From the NCBI GenBank assembly GCA_035610365.1, contig CM069433.1, positions 180,064,882 to 180,128,881 on the forward strand: a DNA stretch of 64,000 bases, in the 5' to 3' direction. The position numbers and the translations under genes are program-made. Below the pieces are notes generated by a model. The model did not search any database, was not told where the DNA came from, and was given only the letters and a program-made list of their open reading frames with translations. How positions within the stretch are numbered: the stretch's first letter is position 1; every line of letters starts with the position of its first letter. The stretch is from Aquatica leii. Taxonomy: Eukaryota; Arthropoda; Insecta; Coleoptera; Lampyridae. Below, piece by piece: positions 9,924 through 22,651 of this stretch.

Positions 9924-12900
9924 CCAAAAAATAATTTTTTAGTAATTTTAACGAGCTATATCGCTGTATTTTAGTGGCTCACAAAACAAGTTTCTGGAGA
10001 CAGAACCTGGCGTAGATTGACTATATTTTTATATACTGCACCACTTGCGAAGTTACATAAAACTTGGTCTTTTTTTATCGCTAATTTAAAATCAATTCAA
10101 ACTAATATTTAAAAAAATTCTTGCGTTGGAAACTTTTTTCGCTGAAAAATTGAATTCCCTCATACACAACCTATATAGATGATCAAAAATTATCACGTAT
10201 TTATTAGAATAATTTGCAAAAAACACTTTTTTTAAATTCCGTTTAGTTTATCTGACAAGTACGATAAGTAGATTATCTCACAAAAAGTTAACAGTTTTAC
10301 AAATACTTTTTCGGCCAAAAATGGTATTCGATGTTTAAACATTAAAAAACATATAATTTATATGGTCTATAAATTTTCGAAAAAATATTTCGGTATAAGA
10401 TTTTTAAATTACCTCGAATTGAAATTGTAGTTATTTAGCCAAACGAAATGAAAAAAAAACATGTCAAAATACTGTCAGACGTTGTTTTTTGAAGAAAATA
10501 GAACTAGTGAAATAACTTATAGTGGAGTGATAATTTTACGAAAAACAGTTTTTTTATTCATAATTAATAGATCTGTTGTTACTCAAAAATAAAAAAAGGT
10601 AAATCAATGTCGAGCAATAATATTCAATTATTAAAACAAAAATAATCCTTATTATAATTATTGGAAAACAGCTATAAAAACTAATAAAATAATTTAGTTC
10701 TTTTATTAAAAATTTTTTTTTCTAATTTCATATGAGCAGTGTTTAAATTCTTACTTTAACAATTCAATATAATAGGTTTTTATATTAATACCGTTTACTG
10801 CAAACATTATTTAGTAATAAATTTTTAGTCACAGCTTTAATAATAAATTTTGAAAAGTATAACTAACATTATTTATAATAGTTAAAAACTTATAAATAGT
10901 ATAAAATTTCATTTAAATGGCGCACATTTTAAATTTCGTTTTAAATTGTGTAATAAAAAGATTGGAAAAGGTTTTAGATTAAAAAATTTAAAAAAAACTA
11001 ATTTTTTCTGAACGAGTTTGTGTATTATTTGCACGCTTTATTAACTTTTTGAGTTTTTTGTCTGACTGTGTTCGACAAAGTCATTTCACGCTTCCAGTCC
11101 TTTGCCGGACATAATCCAACACTTCATTTTACGTTATATTTAATACGCTTTTTATTTATTTTGCGTCCTTACATATACATAATGTAATATTTAAATGAGA
11201 TTTTTGGCGAAGGTTTACAAAGAACTAATATGTAAAAAAAAATGAATAAGAAGATAATGAACATAAATAATTATTAAAGCGATGATTAGTGAAATTTATC
11301 GACACAAACTTTCAATTACTGTTTTTATATTCGGTAATTGTATTGAATCAACAGTTACGTTTGGTGAATGATTTGTGCAGATTAACAATTTTGAAGAATA
11401 CAATAAATAAAATACATTAGCAGTTCGCATCATGCTGCTACATTTCTTTACCTGTCCGACCGCTATTCATTCAGCAAAACTTAATAATATCGTACATTTC
11501 CTATGTAGTTCTTGGCGTATTGAATTTTTATTCCGTGGCAAATCGCGGGCCACCTATGATATGTCGCATCTGTTCGTTAGGTCCATTCTTACCGTTCCGC
11601 TAAATTTTGATTAGTTGTGCTGTTCCGATATAATTGTTATCTTACATCTGCCTATAGCAAATTTAAAATTGAAAACGCAGAATTTTTTATTTTTGACGTC
11701 TTTAAACTTTACAAACCATCTTACGACCGCGCCAACAAAAAATAAATAAAATAAAACATTCTTAAATAAGTAGATTAAACTAACGATTAAATTTTGTTTA
11801 GAAAAAAAAACTCTTTTCAGTAAATTTTCATACTTTGCTCATAAATGATTTACTCCGGTATGTTTATTATTAACTTTTAAAGATACGGTTTTACATAAAA
11901 GTTTAAGACGATTATCCTATTTAAAAGTTTACTTTAACTTTTAATTAGCTTTAGTAACGGTAGAAAGATAATTACTAAACTTAAGGAAATTTCATAATCG
12001 ATTATATAAAAATTCTTTATTTTTTAAAAGTAGAAAGAAAACGACGTTTTAGTAAAATGCTGTGTACGCCTACAGATAAAACGTTACCAGGTAACTTTAT
12101 AAAAGCTTTTAGTCAGGCAACAAAAGTGTTTACTACAAAATTTTTACCAAGGCTCAATTGTAACGAAGTCAACGTTTGCAATTTTTTTTAATGTACTTAA
12201 AATGCAAAAAATAGATTAAACTGTTTTAAATAAGAATTGGTTTGAAACAATGTTATTGAATCGATTTTTTATTTATTTGTTCATAAATTATGATATTTGA
12301 ACGACCTTAGTTTAACGTTACCCTCAAGTACCATTACTTAACAGGGGTGATATTGACAGTTGCTCCCTGCATTATCTGTCACTGTCGTTTTCTTTTAAGC
12401 GTAACTAGGTCAATTTCTACCTTGAAACTGTATCCCAAAAATAATAAATCACAAAAGTTTGAAGTTCACTTATGTATAAGTAACGACATATGAGGTTTTT
12501 TAAAAGTATATTTTTAACATCTTTAACAAATTGTTCAACTATGTGCTACTTTTAACGCTCAAGTTGTAATTAAACATTAATATTCTGTAAAAAAGTATTT
12601 AATTTTATTGAAAAAAAAAGAACATTTTGTTTGCGACTATTTTATAGCAATTAATTTACTACTTTATGGTACAGGGCTGCGATTGACTTAATATGCAAGC
12701 TGAAAAATATGAAACATAAATTCGCATAATAAAATGTTGCATTTTACTTAAATGTTAATTTTGATCTTTTTATAGTATTATTTAAAATTCAGTTTATACA
12801 TTTCAATGTTTCTTTTAAGTATAAAACAACATTGTTTTTACTACACAAAGAACATTGCTATAAATTATTGATTACTAAAAGTTATCAAACAGGTTAAATG

Positions 12901-13540
12901 GTTTATAAACAAATGTTCATTTAAATTCAAAATTTTTTTATTAGATGTTTTTATTCTACATAACAACATACAAAGCAGTAATAAATATTGATTTTTTAAC
13001 ATATTTACTTTATGTTTATTTACATTATATGATTAAACAATCAAATTTGATTGAAATACGTTAACGTTTTTCTTCGCTTTAATAATAATTATTTTTTGTG
13101 ATAATCATTAGACTGATTTGATTAATATTTGTCCTCGACAAAAAAAAAGGAAATCTGGAAATAAAAAGTACTTTCCATAACAACCTTAATTTTTTTAATT
13201 AATAGATTATTGCGGAAGTACTTGACATTCTTTAATTAAAATTAAACATATTAATGATCTACTTTAAACAACTAGTTTTAATTTGAACGTCAAAAACATC
13301 AAACGTACTTGTAAAATTACAATTACAAATAATTTAATTTGCAAAACAAATTGCAAAAAATGTATTTTTGTACAAATTAAATATTGTTTACGTACTATAA
13401 TAGTTGCAAGATAATCCGTTTACCGAGTTTTATATAGTTTAGTTTTACCATTAGCACGAAATCATGAGTTGTTATGTAATATGTAAATAATAAACAAAGA
13501 ATGATATTTAAAAATTTACGTTTTTTGAGAAGAAATTACA
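9924..13540. other. AT-rich stretch, no gene seen
   Basis: This is about 3.6 kb of very AT-rich sequence with runs of A and T and no open frame with recognisable domains. One 60-codon open frame at 11432-11614 has no motif. I see no tRNA-like or long inverted structure. Confidence 0.5.
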
Positions 13541-13544
13541 ATAC

Positions 13545-16030
13545 AAAAAAAACACTGTTTCATGGAATCAATTTCAGCAACTGGAAGTTTAGAATTGAAA
13601 CATTGCTGAACGAAAAGTATTTACTTTGTTTTATAAACATAACATAAATGTAAGTCACATATTATACAAAGGATAGCGAATAGTGAACTGGATAATGCAA
13701 AATATAAGAAAACTGCTTATGAGTTGTAGTCTTCTTTATGCGAATACGTAAGTTTCTTTTGACTACGAAATTTAATTCTCAAAAAACTCTTAATAATAAT
13801 TTTTTGAAATTTGACAAATTGATTTGTGATCTATGTTCAAAGTGTGCTACTTTAGAGGAAACAGATTTTGTAACTGAATAAAGTACAATTGTAACTGTAT
13901 TGGAATCGATATCATCGAAAAATTTTGTTTAAAATATACTGCTGGATGAAGAATCAAAGAGGAATGATACTAAAAAAAAGTTTCCGTGATGTGCAAAGTA
14001 ATTGGAATTCTTGAATTTCAATGCTATAACTGCGGTCAGAAAAGTTTTATGAAGAAAGATTGTCTACAAAAAATTTCTAAAAAAATTGAAAGCGGTTCTT
14101 TTAATTTGGCTTCGGATACAGGAGGTGCCACAAATATGAACAACGATGAGTATTGCTTCTCTGCATATAATGGAAATAAAATTAAAGATAATTTAGATTG
14201 GATTTTAAATTCTGGAGCAACAGAATATTAAGTTAACAGTAGTGTGATGCTACAAAACATTGTAAAATTGGACCAACCTATAAAAATTAAAGTTGCAAAA
14301 TCTGGTTCGTAAATTTTAGGCAAAGAAAATCGGCAAGCTAATGTTAAACGTTTAGTTATGGGAAAAAAATTTGACATACTAATTAAAAGCATACTTGTGT
14401 TACCCGGACTTCAATACAATTTTTCTCAGTCGGTAAACTTAAATTAAACAATTTTGAAGTGATATTTAAAGATTCGAAAGCATTTATAGAGGACCGCATA
14501 ACTGCAGTTGTACATAAGGAATAAGACAAATTTATATATTTTTTGAGTATAGTAAAGGTTCTTTGAGCATAAAGAAATACAATTTGAAATTACTGTAAGG
14601 TACACTCCTCAACAAAATGGGGTGGCAAAAACAATGAACCATTGCAAAATAGGCTTGCTGTATGATTTTGCATTGGAGTAAATGGAAAGGTGCTAGCGGA
14701 ATTATGGTTTGATAAAAAAATAAATCTGGATAAATTGCGAAGATTCGAATTTGTTACGTTTCTAAAAATTAAAAAAAAAATTAGAACAAATAAACTTCAA
14801 TCTAGATTAAAGAAATGTTATTTTGTAAGATATCAGAAAAATGGATAAAACCTTTGATGTTATGATAATAAAAAAAACTTACATAGATGGGACATTGTTT
14901 TTGAAGGAAAGTATCACTTTGAAGGAACAAATTCGGAAAATTGGATTTACAATCAAGAATTTAGAAATGTTTGAAATATTAAAAACCCAAAAGAAAACAA
15001 AACACTTTAATGAATTGGAGAATGAAGAAACTTTTGAAGAAAGCAAAGAAATTGATATTAATAACAAGTGAAATTACGAATCACTTCGACGTAGTACCAG
15101 AGAGCTAAGAGGACCAACTTATCTTGATGAATATGCTGCTGTCGCTTTAAATGCAAAAGCATTTTTAGAGAATATATTGCTTTCTTATGAAGACATATGT
15201 AACCGTTTAGACAAACAAAAAAGAACCGATGCAACTAAAGAAGAAATGGTCTATACTAAAGAATGAAACTTGAGAAACAGTTACTCCTCCTCCAAGAAAG
15301 CAACTAATCGATAGCAAATAGGTATTTAAATTGAAATAAAATAAAGATGGAAACGTTGATGCATGACTCGTAGCGAAAGGGTGCTCTCAAAGAAGATGTA
15401 TTGATTATAAAGAAACGAAATGGTCGTAAAGAATGCATTTTTACATGGCAACCTTCAAGAGGAAATTTACATGAAATTACCATCGAGATACATTCAGGAC
15501 AGTGATACAGTGTGTAAATTAAAGAAAAGTTTGTATGGTTTATAACAAGCGTAGAATAACAGTTTCGATGATATCGTTAAAACTCTAGGCCTAAAAAAAT
15601 CTAAAAAAGACAAGTATTTATTTATTGGTGTAGGAAATGACAAAGCTTTAATTAAAGACATAAAGAGCAAACTTAAAGAAAGATTTCAAATCAAAGACTT
15701 GGGTGAATTGCAATCATTTTTAAGTATAAACATTGCAAGAAAAGAATATGAAACGTTTTTAAGTCAAACAGCGTATTTTATAAATCTTTGGACACGTTTT
15801 GGCATGGAAGACGCCTATGCAATTAAAGCCGATGATGAAAAATGGGGATATATTATCATTGAACAACGTCCATATCTACAACTGACTGGATGCTTACTAT
15901 ATGCAACAATGACGACTAGACCTGACATTAGTGCAACGGTGCATTAGCAAAGTTTACCAACGGAATAGTTATCGAAAGGGCTGAACAGAATTTTACGTTA
16001 TATTAAAGAAACAGTTGATTTTAGACTACT
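13545..16030 (+). mobile_element. Ty1/copia LTR retrotransposon fossil
   Basis: A copia-type element lies on the plus strand, with parts in the expected order. These are a Gag start (about 13560, NFSNWKFRIETLL), a CCHC knuckle (about 14015-14060, CYNCGQK), protease (about 14195-14230, WILNSGATEY), an integrase core end (about 14590, YTPQQNGVAKTMN), reverse transcriptase (about 15420-15560, [18 protein letters not shown] and [11 protein letters not shown]) and the RT-RNase H link (about 15890-15945, LYATMTTRPDISATVH). Integrase before RT separates copia from gypsy. No LTRs were recognised. It is old, with many breaks. Confidence 0.85.
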
Positions 16031-16034
16031 GTTT

Positions 16035-17525
16035 CAAAAAAATGTAAACAAAAAAATAAAAAAGACACTACACTGAAAAAATACCCCGGAAAAAATGCTT
16101 CGTAAAATCAAACTTATACACGGCAATTCCACAACTTTGTGTTACCAATGATGTCTATTTATTTTTTATTTTGCGGTAATATGTTCATTGTTATCTATTA
16201 AATATTTTTTGTGCTGCCAACATCGCAAACGTCAATATTCGTTCGTTAGTGTAGTTACGTAATGAAGGAAAAAAGCTCTAGGGTGGCAAAATGAAAACTA
16301 GGAATCCACATAAAAGTAAGTGTTCAAAGTGAATTAATATATTAGAACTAGTATGCGACAGGTGGAAAAATCATTTTAAAAATCTTGAAATTCAGTTAAA
16401 ATTGAAGAAAAACGATGTTAAAGTTAATGTCAAATGTGACAGATTTATTAATAAATGTAGTACCAACATTATATTTCTGTTAATTTTTTTTTATTTAAAA
16501 AAATGTGATTTTATAAAAGCTAACACAAAAATGATGTACATTACTCTCGTCGAAAGAATCATAGCATAACTCACATGCAACGCTCGGCCATGCGGCCTCC
16601 CGTCGCTTTAACGTTCGGTATGCTATTTCTTACTTTTGACTCTTGTTACGTAAACTACTATTCCATTATTCTTCTAAACAATAATCGCTTGAGATAGTGT
16701 AATGAGTATTTGCAAAACATGGTGATTACGTATGATGTTTTGTAATTGATTTTTGAAATAAATTCTTTGTTTGAAATGCCTATAAACTAAAATTTTGGAT
16801 TTTAATTAAATTTAATTTAAACTATGGAAGTAATAATACTTAACAAAAACGGCGAGAAGTAATTATTAAATAGATATACGTAATGCGGTGGACAAAAAAC
16901 GAACAAACCATATTCTTTTGCAGTATTGCAAAATGCGCAAAACAGATAAAAAGAGCTTTGCGAAACCTGTACAAATATACGCCGAATGTGGTTAGCCTGA
17001 GACAATTCTACATGCGCAGTAATGCCTTCCGAAGTTTTGGCTAAGAGAACCTTAAGAAATCATAAGATAAATAATTTTCCTGTAACTGCAAAACTTTGTT
17101 ACGTGCATAAATTTAAAAATGCACTACCCTGTATATCGGTTGAATTAAAGTTACTTTTTCATTTCTCGACGCCATCTATCGGGCATCGTTGGTCCTATCC
17201 GACTGAGTAAACGACAGATGGTCATTTTTACTTTGACATCGTTCACTACATAACCTGATGCCTACGTAAATTAAAATTAATTTCTTAAAACATCCACGTG
17301 TTGTGACACGATGTATAAGGAAAATATGTATAACTAATTAATTTATTTAACGCAGGGTAAGTGTTTTTTATTCGTTTTTTTAGATTAAAAGTAATTTCCA
17401 TGTCTTTTCATTAGCGCCATGTGCTACCTTCCAAATCTGGGTTTCCTTGTCTGTACAAGTTTAAAATCTACGTTGGAAAAGTTCTAATAGGAAGCATTGG
17501 ACCTATGAACTCTGCGATACAAGGG
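16035..17525. other. No gene recognised
   Basis: Mostly AT-rich. A plus-strand stretch around 16880-17010 weakly recalls the N-terminal helix-turn-helix of mariner-like transposases, but it is too short to call. No other feature was supported. Confidence 0.4.
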
Positions 17526-17690
17526 CAGATACAATTGAATTTCTATTCGGAGGCAATTGACGATTAAATAATACCACCTTGTACGAAAGTGCATATGTAC
17601 CAGATACGATTGATATTTCCATTCGGAGGCAATTGATAACTAATACCACCTTGGACGAAAGGGCATGTGTAACAGCATACGATACGTTTC
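17526..17690. repeat. Tandem duplication, about 75-bp unit
   Basis: Two head-to-tail units, 17526-17600 and 17601-17672, share CAGATACRATTGA, ATTCGGAGGCAATTGA and AATACCACCTTG as landmarks. A third, partial unit starts at 17673 (CAGCATACGATAC). The units differ at about a dozen positions, so the duplication is not recent. No coding content was seen. Confidence 0.75.
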
Positions 17691-17699
17691 GGTTCTCTT

Positions 17700-18650
17700 A
17701 CCTTTTATAAATGTTTCTTTTTACCTGTTGTAGAGTTTGTGAGTCACCAGGTAGACACGATTATTTTCAGGTAGTTTGATTACAGGAAGCCAGTAGGAAA
17801 ACGTTTTCTGAAAGTACACCTGAATCTTGGTAAGTCAATTTTTGATTTTAACTATTCGTTGTCGCTACGGTGCTGCTCATAAATTATATTTATTAATCGT
17901 GTCGAAACGTTGAAAATGATTTGCTTCTTATTACTATTACTCAATTAGTTTAAGTTAAATTGTTATCGCATGCTGATTACGTCAACTGTCAATTATTATT
18001 ATTATTAATGTAATTTACTTACAAAGATTTTTGTATGTCCTGGTTGTTACACTCTTGATTTAAGTGTATTGTAAGTTGCCGATAGTTCTGGTGTTTTAGT
18101 ACCTTCGTATATTTGTACTCGAACTAAATTTATTTACTATGATGCTATCAAATTATCTTTACGGGTTATTGATTCAAATTTTAATTTAAGCTATCCTTCT
18201 AACATGAATTAAAGTACAATTGTTGTTAACGATTTAGTTTCTTTCTTCAATTCCTCCAGCTTCACAAGCCTTAAAAATTTTATACAAGCTTCGAGTCTCG
18301 TGTGCTGATCTAGCAGGAGTTATTTCTGCAAAAAAAGATCTGGCGCCCATTAAAATAAAATCACTTGAACCTCTCATCTCTCTGATAGGTATTGTTTCCA
18401 TCCTACAGCGATTTGATCGTGCAGGGTTCGTAAATTAATAGAAGCTTGTAACAACTTGTTAGAAGAGCTGATTATTAAAGCTATAGTACTAGAAATCGCG
18501 TTTATTGTAATTTTTTTGTTGATGCATTTGTATTTCAGTAAACTGTTATTCAGATAAATTAAATTTTTAGATAATTTATTTCAAAACCAATTAACGATTA
18601 CAACGCTTTTAACGTTTTTTTTCAAACATTTTACAGTTTACTTTATTTTA
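17700..18650. other. No gene recognised
   Basis: Moderately AT-rich. A 200-bp stretch at about 18250-18440 translates openly for short runs in more than one frame, but I do not recognise a family. Confidence 0.4.
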
Positions 18651-18654
18651 GAGA

Positions 18655-19380
18655 GCTGGTGTACTACCGGTAAACCGGAGAATAAAAGTAGACGAACGTA
18701 TCGTTATATTTTCTTCAAACAAATGCATTAGGCATTTTGTTAGTGCTACAACTTGGTGCTTAGATGGTATATTTGTCATAGCTCCATTATTATTTATGCA
18801 TCAGTCTACGTATGAAACAATGTTAGGTACAATAGTAAAACAATGAGAAGAGAGAAATATGCTCCTTGATCTAACTAATGGATTTTAATAGAAGTGCGAT
18901 TTAAGGTGCAAAGGCAGTCTTTGCTGAGTAACTTAACGTACGTGGTTGTTTTTATTACTTGCGCCAAAGTACTCACAATAAATTCAGAACCTGAATTTTC
19001 AGCAAAGATGTAGAGCGGAAAAAGTTTAGAAAAACTTCTGCGTAATAATAAACGGTTTGGCCTTTTTACCACCCGAAGATGTTCCTGTTCCTATAACATA
19101 CCCCAAAGAAATTGTTCCCGCTGCAATTGAAAACTTTGTAATTGGTTTGATAATTCATATGTTTCTGGCACTTATAGCAGAGCGGAAAATAACAACGATG
19201 TGATATGTCTTCTCAACTTTCTTCTAATCTTGAATGTTAGAAGAGTAAGACCATGTATTAATCAATAAAATGAAACAGGAACCTCTCTCTGACAAAAACA
19301 AAATTCAACAACAACAAATTGGAAAACGTCCAAACAAAACAGTTTATGAAACACTGCGAAATTGTTTAAAATACCTTTAG
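18655..19380 (+). pseudogene. Possible MULE-type transposase remnant
   Basis: Plus-strand translation near 18730-18830 gives TTWCLDGIFVIAPLLFMHQ. This resembles the start of the catalytic domain of insect MULE transposases, where a W-x-x-DGTF motif carries the first catalytic Asp. A later segment (about 19080-19370) is compatible with the C-terminal half of the same family, ending in a Lys/Gln-rich tail. Both are broken. The similarity is limited, so this is a tentative call. Confidence 0.4.
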
Positions 19381-19857
19381 CTCTAACATAAGATCTGTAG
19401 AAACCTTGTAACTGTATTATAATATTACAGTGTACCTATAACAATAATAACTATAAAATTAAATAATACAAATTTTCGTTCTTTATTTTTTAAATCTGTC
19501 TGTAAACATTCTCTTATTTGAAATATCTCCTGTGTTTTCGACGTTTTATGGGAAATCAACGAATTTTAATTAAATTATTATATTTCGCAGATCTAAAAAT
19601 AGGAAATATTAACCACTTAAGAATCATTGAATTTGGCATTTTCCAATTCAAAAACGTTTTTTTGTTATAGTATAGCGGGTTATTACTATATCTCTCTAAA
19701 TGAGTTGCCGCCGTAGAAACAAATTTATTTTTAATAAAATATCGCACTTAAGCGAGAATAGGGCCACACGTTAAAAAAATTTGTTTTTTTTTTTTACGTA
19801 GAATTACTTAGTTTTGCTTGCTTATCAAGCCAGAAGAGCGCTACAAAGATAAAAAAA

Positions 19858-21345
19858 ATGTTTGGCCTTGTAGAAGTTTGTGTCCTTGTTTTAGATTCAC
19901 AATTTTTCAAGCGACCAAGCAGGAATATGGTCATATCAACGATGTGGTCTTCTTCCTGCCAAAGTAACAGCGGTAGAAATAAAGCAAGAAAATCCAATCA
20001 AGCGTATCACTTCTATAGAGAAGGCCAGAACATTAGAATCTGCAAGTTATATTTTATGAATACTCTGGCAGTGGAAAACAAAATGATTCAGAATGTGGTG
20101 AAAAAGCTAGGAAGCGACGGAATTCTGCAGTACGATAAAAGAGGTAAACATGGAAAACATAAAACGGTTAGTTTAGAGATAAAAATCGGAATAAGAACAC
20201 ACATAAATTCGATCCCGAGAATAGAGTCACATTATTTAAGATTGCAAACTACCAGAGAGTACAATGAAGGAAGAAAATCTTTTGCACAGAGATTATGTTC
20301 ATGAATGCGAAAACAAAAATGAGGATTTTGGGAATATTACAATGTATTCGCGAATATTTAACAATTAATTCAATATTTTTTTTCGGCCCAAAAAAGATCA
20401 ATGCTCGAAGTGTCTTAATTACGAAAACGCCACAGAAGATAAAAGAAGTTTAAAAAAGAAGGATTTTGAAAACCACATAAAAGAAAAAGAATTGGTCCGT
20501 AAAGCAAAAGAGAATGACAAAGTTCAAGCTAAAAGTAAAAGATGTATTGCTGCTTGTTTCGATCTAAAAGCAATACTACCTACTCCGTCTGGAGAAGCAA
20601 CGCAATTTTACTATAAATAAAAGTTGGCTACATAGAATTTTACAATTTGTGACTTGAGAACGGACAAAGGTTATTGCAACGTATGGGACGAAGTGAAGGT
20701 AAGAGATGAATAAATGGTATTGCCTCATGTGTTTATTATTTCTTGAAATCGGAATGTCAACTTAACCAAGCAGTGCGGTTTTATTCTGACAAGTGCAGTG
20801 GACAGAATAAAAACAAATTCCTGGTAATGTTTATCTACGCCGATCAGCACTTTTAAATTCCCTCTATTACAGATTCATTCTTAGTGGTCAGGCACACTTA
20901 GAACGAAGAGGGCTCAATACATTCAGTTATTAAAAAAAAAGAAAACATTGCGTTCTGGCCCTATATCGATCCCATAACAGGAGGTTACAAACATCTTCAA
21001 AAAAATAATGAGAAAGTTACTCTGTTAAAAAATTGGTATATGATGATTACTTTGATATTAAAAGCTTGGAGAGCGCTGGTAAAATTAATTTTCAAAAAAA
21101 AAAACGAATACAAAGAAAAGGTGTTATGAGGCGATATCGTAATCCTACAAGTGGAAAAAAATTTGTATGAGCTAAAATACAAAACTAGCTTTGAAGACTT
21201 ATGAGGCCCTACCGGGAATAGCAGAAAAGAAAAAGAACGGTTTATTGGAACTCTGCAAGAACAATCAAATTAAACCTATGTACCATAGATTTTATATAGC
21301 GTTGGAGGTAAACAATTCCCCAGAGTAAAAACAGTAAACGAATTT
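19858..21345 (+). pseudogene. DDE-like transposase fossil of an arthropod repeat family I cannot name
   Basis: A series of plus-strand segments matches the layout of a protein family often seen in arthropod genomes. A cysteine/basic start leads to ICKLYFMNTLAVENKMIQ, then DKRGKHGKHK, a SHYLRL motif (19858-20304) and a catalytic-looking stretch YSDKCSGQNKNKFLVM (about 20790-20830). The tail ends in KTVNEFIGVN (about 21320-21355). The SD-x-C-x-GQN motif probably holds one of the acidic active-site residues, which is inference. I recall similar proteins as repeat-derived but cannot assign a superfamily with confidence. The region has several stops and frame changes and is not functional as read. 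Confidence 0.55.
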
Positions 21346-21359
21346 ATTGGTGTGAATTA

Positions 21360-21960
21360 ACATTAAAGAGAGTAAGTTTTATTTTCGTGAATTAGCAATA
21401 GAGTAATTTTTATTTTTGTGAATAAAGCATTGCTTTATTCATTTATTTCGTGAATCGCTTTTTTGTAAGACTATAGTTGCAACAACCGAGGCCACAACTG
21501 CAAAAAAATATCCATGATAGGTATTTTCTACTAAATTTTCCTACATAATATTATAATTAGAATACAAATATGTTTCCAAAAACATGAAACAGATAACTAA
21601 CCATAGAATTATCACACTGTAGATAAACGTTAAAAGTGAGATCCTCAACATTCAGCATTTTAAACTGTTAATTATATGTTCAATATTTTTTGTGAGCAAT
21701 TTTATAAAAATAAGTAACTGTATACCTTACTTAGAAATGTTTGTACAATGACAGTCTTCGTGTATTCGGTATTTATGAAAATTTTATTGCCTGCATCTGG
21801 TACCGGAAATTTATTTCAGTTGTAAAAATAACAAAATCAACTTCAATTACACCGACAAATATTATTCTTGGGAAGTGACAAACGACAATAGATATTTTGA
21901 GTGAACAACAAAAGCTGTACAAAAGCGTTTTTAATTCGATGTACTCATCTTAAGACAATG
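21360..21960. other. No gene recognised
   Basis: AT-rich flank of the transposase fossil. Repeated TTTTTGTGAAT-like phrases occur at 21380-21455, but no clear terminal repeat could be paired with the left side. Confidence 0.4.
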
Positions 21961-21984
21961 TTTATGCTTCACATTTGTTTTATT

Positions 21985-22085
21985 TTGCACGGTATTTTGT
22001 TCAGTGTGGTATTTTTTCCTGGAGAGTTTTTTCATGGGATATATTTTCCGGGGTGTTTTTTTCATGGGGAATTTTTTCCGTTGTG
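21985..22085. repeat. Short periodic repeat with TTTTTTCATGGGG and TTTTCC phrases
   Basis: Four to five imperfect units of roughly 15-30 bp alternate a GG-rich and a T-rich block. In translation the plus strand reads as repeated FFPGEFFHG-like units, and the minus strand as repeated KKFPMKK-like units. No known protein is recognised on either strand. It is more likely a small minisatellite than a gene. Confidence 0.5.
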
Positions 22086-22099
22086 AGTCACTACCGCAC

Positions 22100-22650
22100 T
22101 TATTGCAACGTCTTATATGATTTTCACTTTTATTGGTAGTAAATGCCATAGCAGTAATATGTTAAAATGTTGGTGTAGACAGGGTGTAAAAATTTAAATA
22201 TAAATTTTTGTTTTAATCGTGTAATTATACGTAATAAATAATTATTAACAAATGTTTAAAAAACATTGAGTTGTTTATTTGCTAAGTTAAAATTTACAAT
22301 GATTAAAATTCATTATAAAAAATACTTAACAGTATTACAATTTTCTTAGAACCTTTTAAAGGATTACTTTAGAATAGCTTAAACCTACCTATTGTTATTT
22401 TTTAAACAATGTGAACAGTTACTTTTCTATTTAACATTATAGAAACGTTAATACTGATTGACAGAATTTAATATTAGTATAAAAGTAGATAATCTGCATA
22501 AGCTCTAAAAACAATGTATTTTTAAAATTACTATTTTATTTTTTCAAAAACTTGAAGCATATGTATTTCATTTATCTAAAATATTTAGTTATTTTTTGTA
22601 ATTTAGTTTAACTTTAATTTAAAACAAAAATATTAGAAACAGATAGAATT
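22100..22650. other. No gene recognised
   Basis: AT-rich sequence with no supported feature. The Harbinger element may start in this stretch, but I could not identify its terminal repeat. Confidence 0.4.
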
Positions 22651-22651
22651 A

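Noticed and set aside
16864-17010. Possible helix-turn-helix segment (MRWTKNEQTI to RALRNLYKY)
   Set aside because: Only a weak resemblance to mariner-like N-termini, with no downstream transposase sequence.
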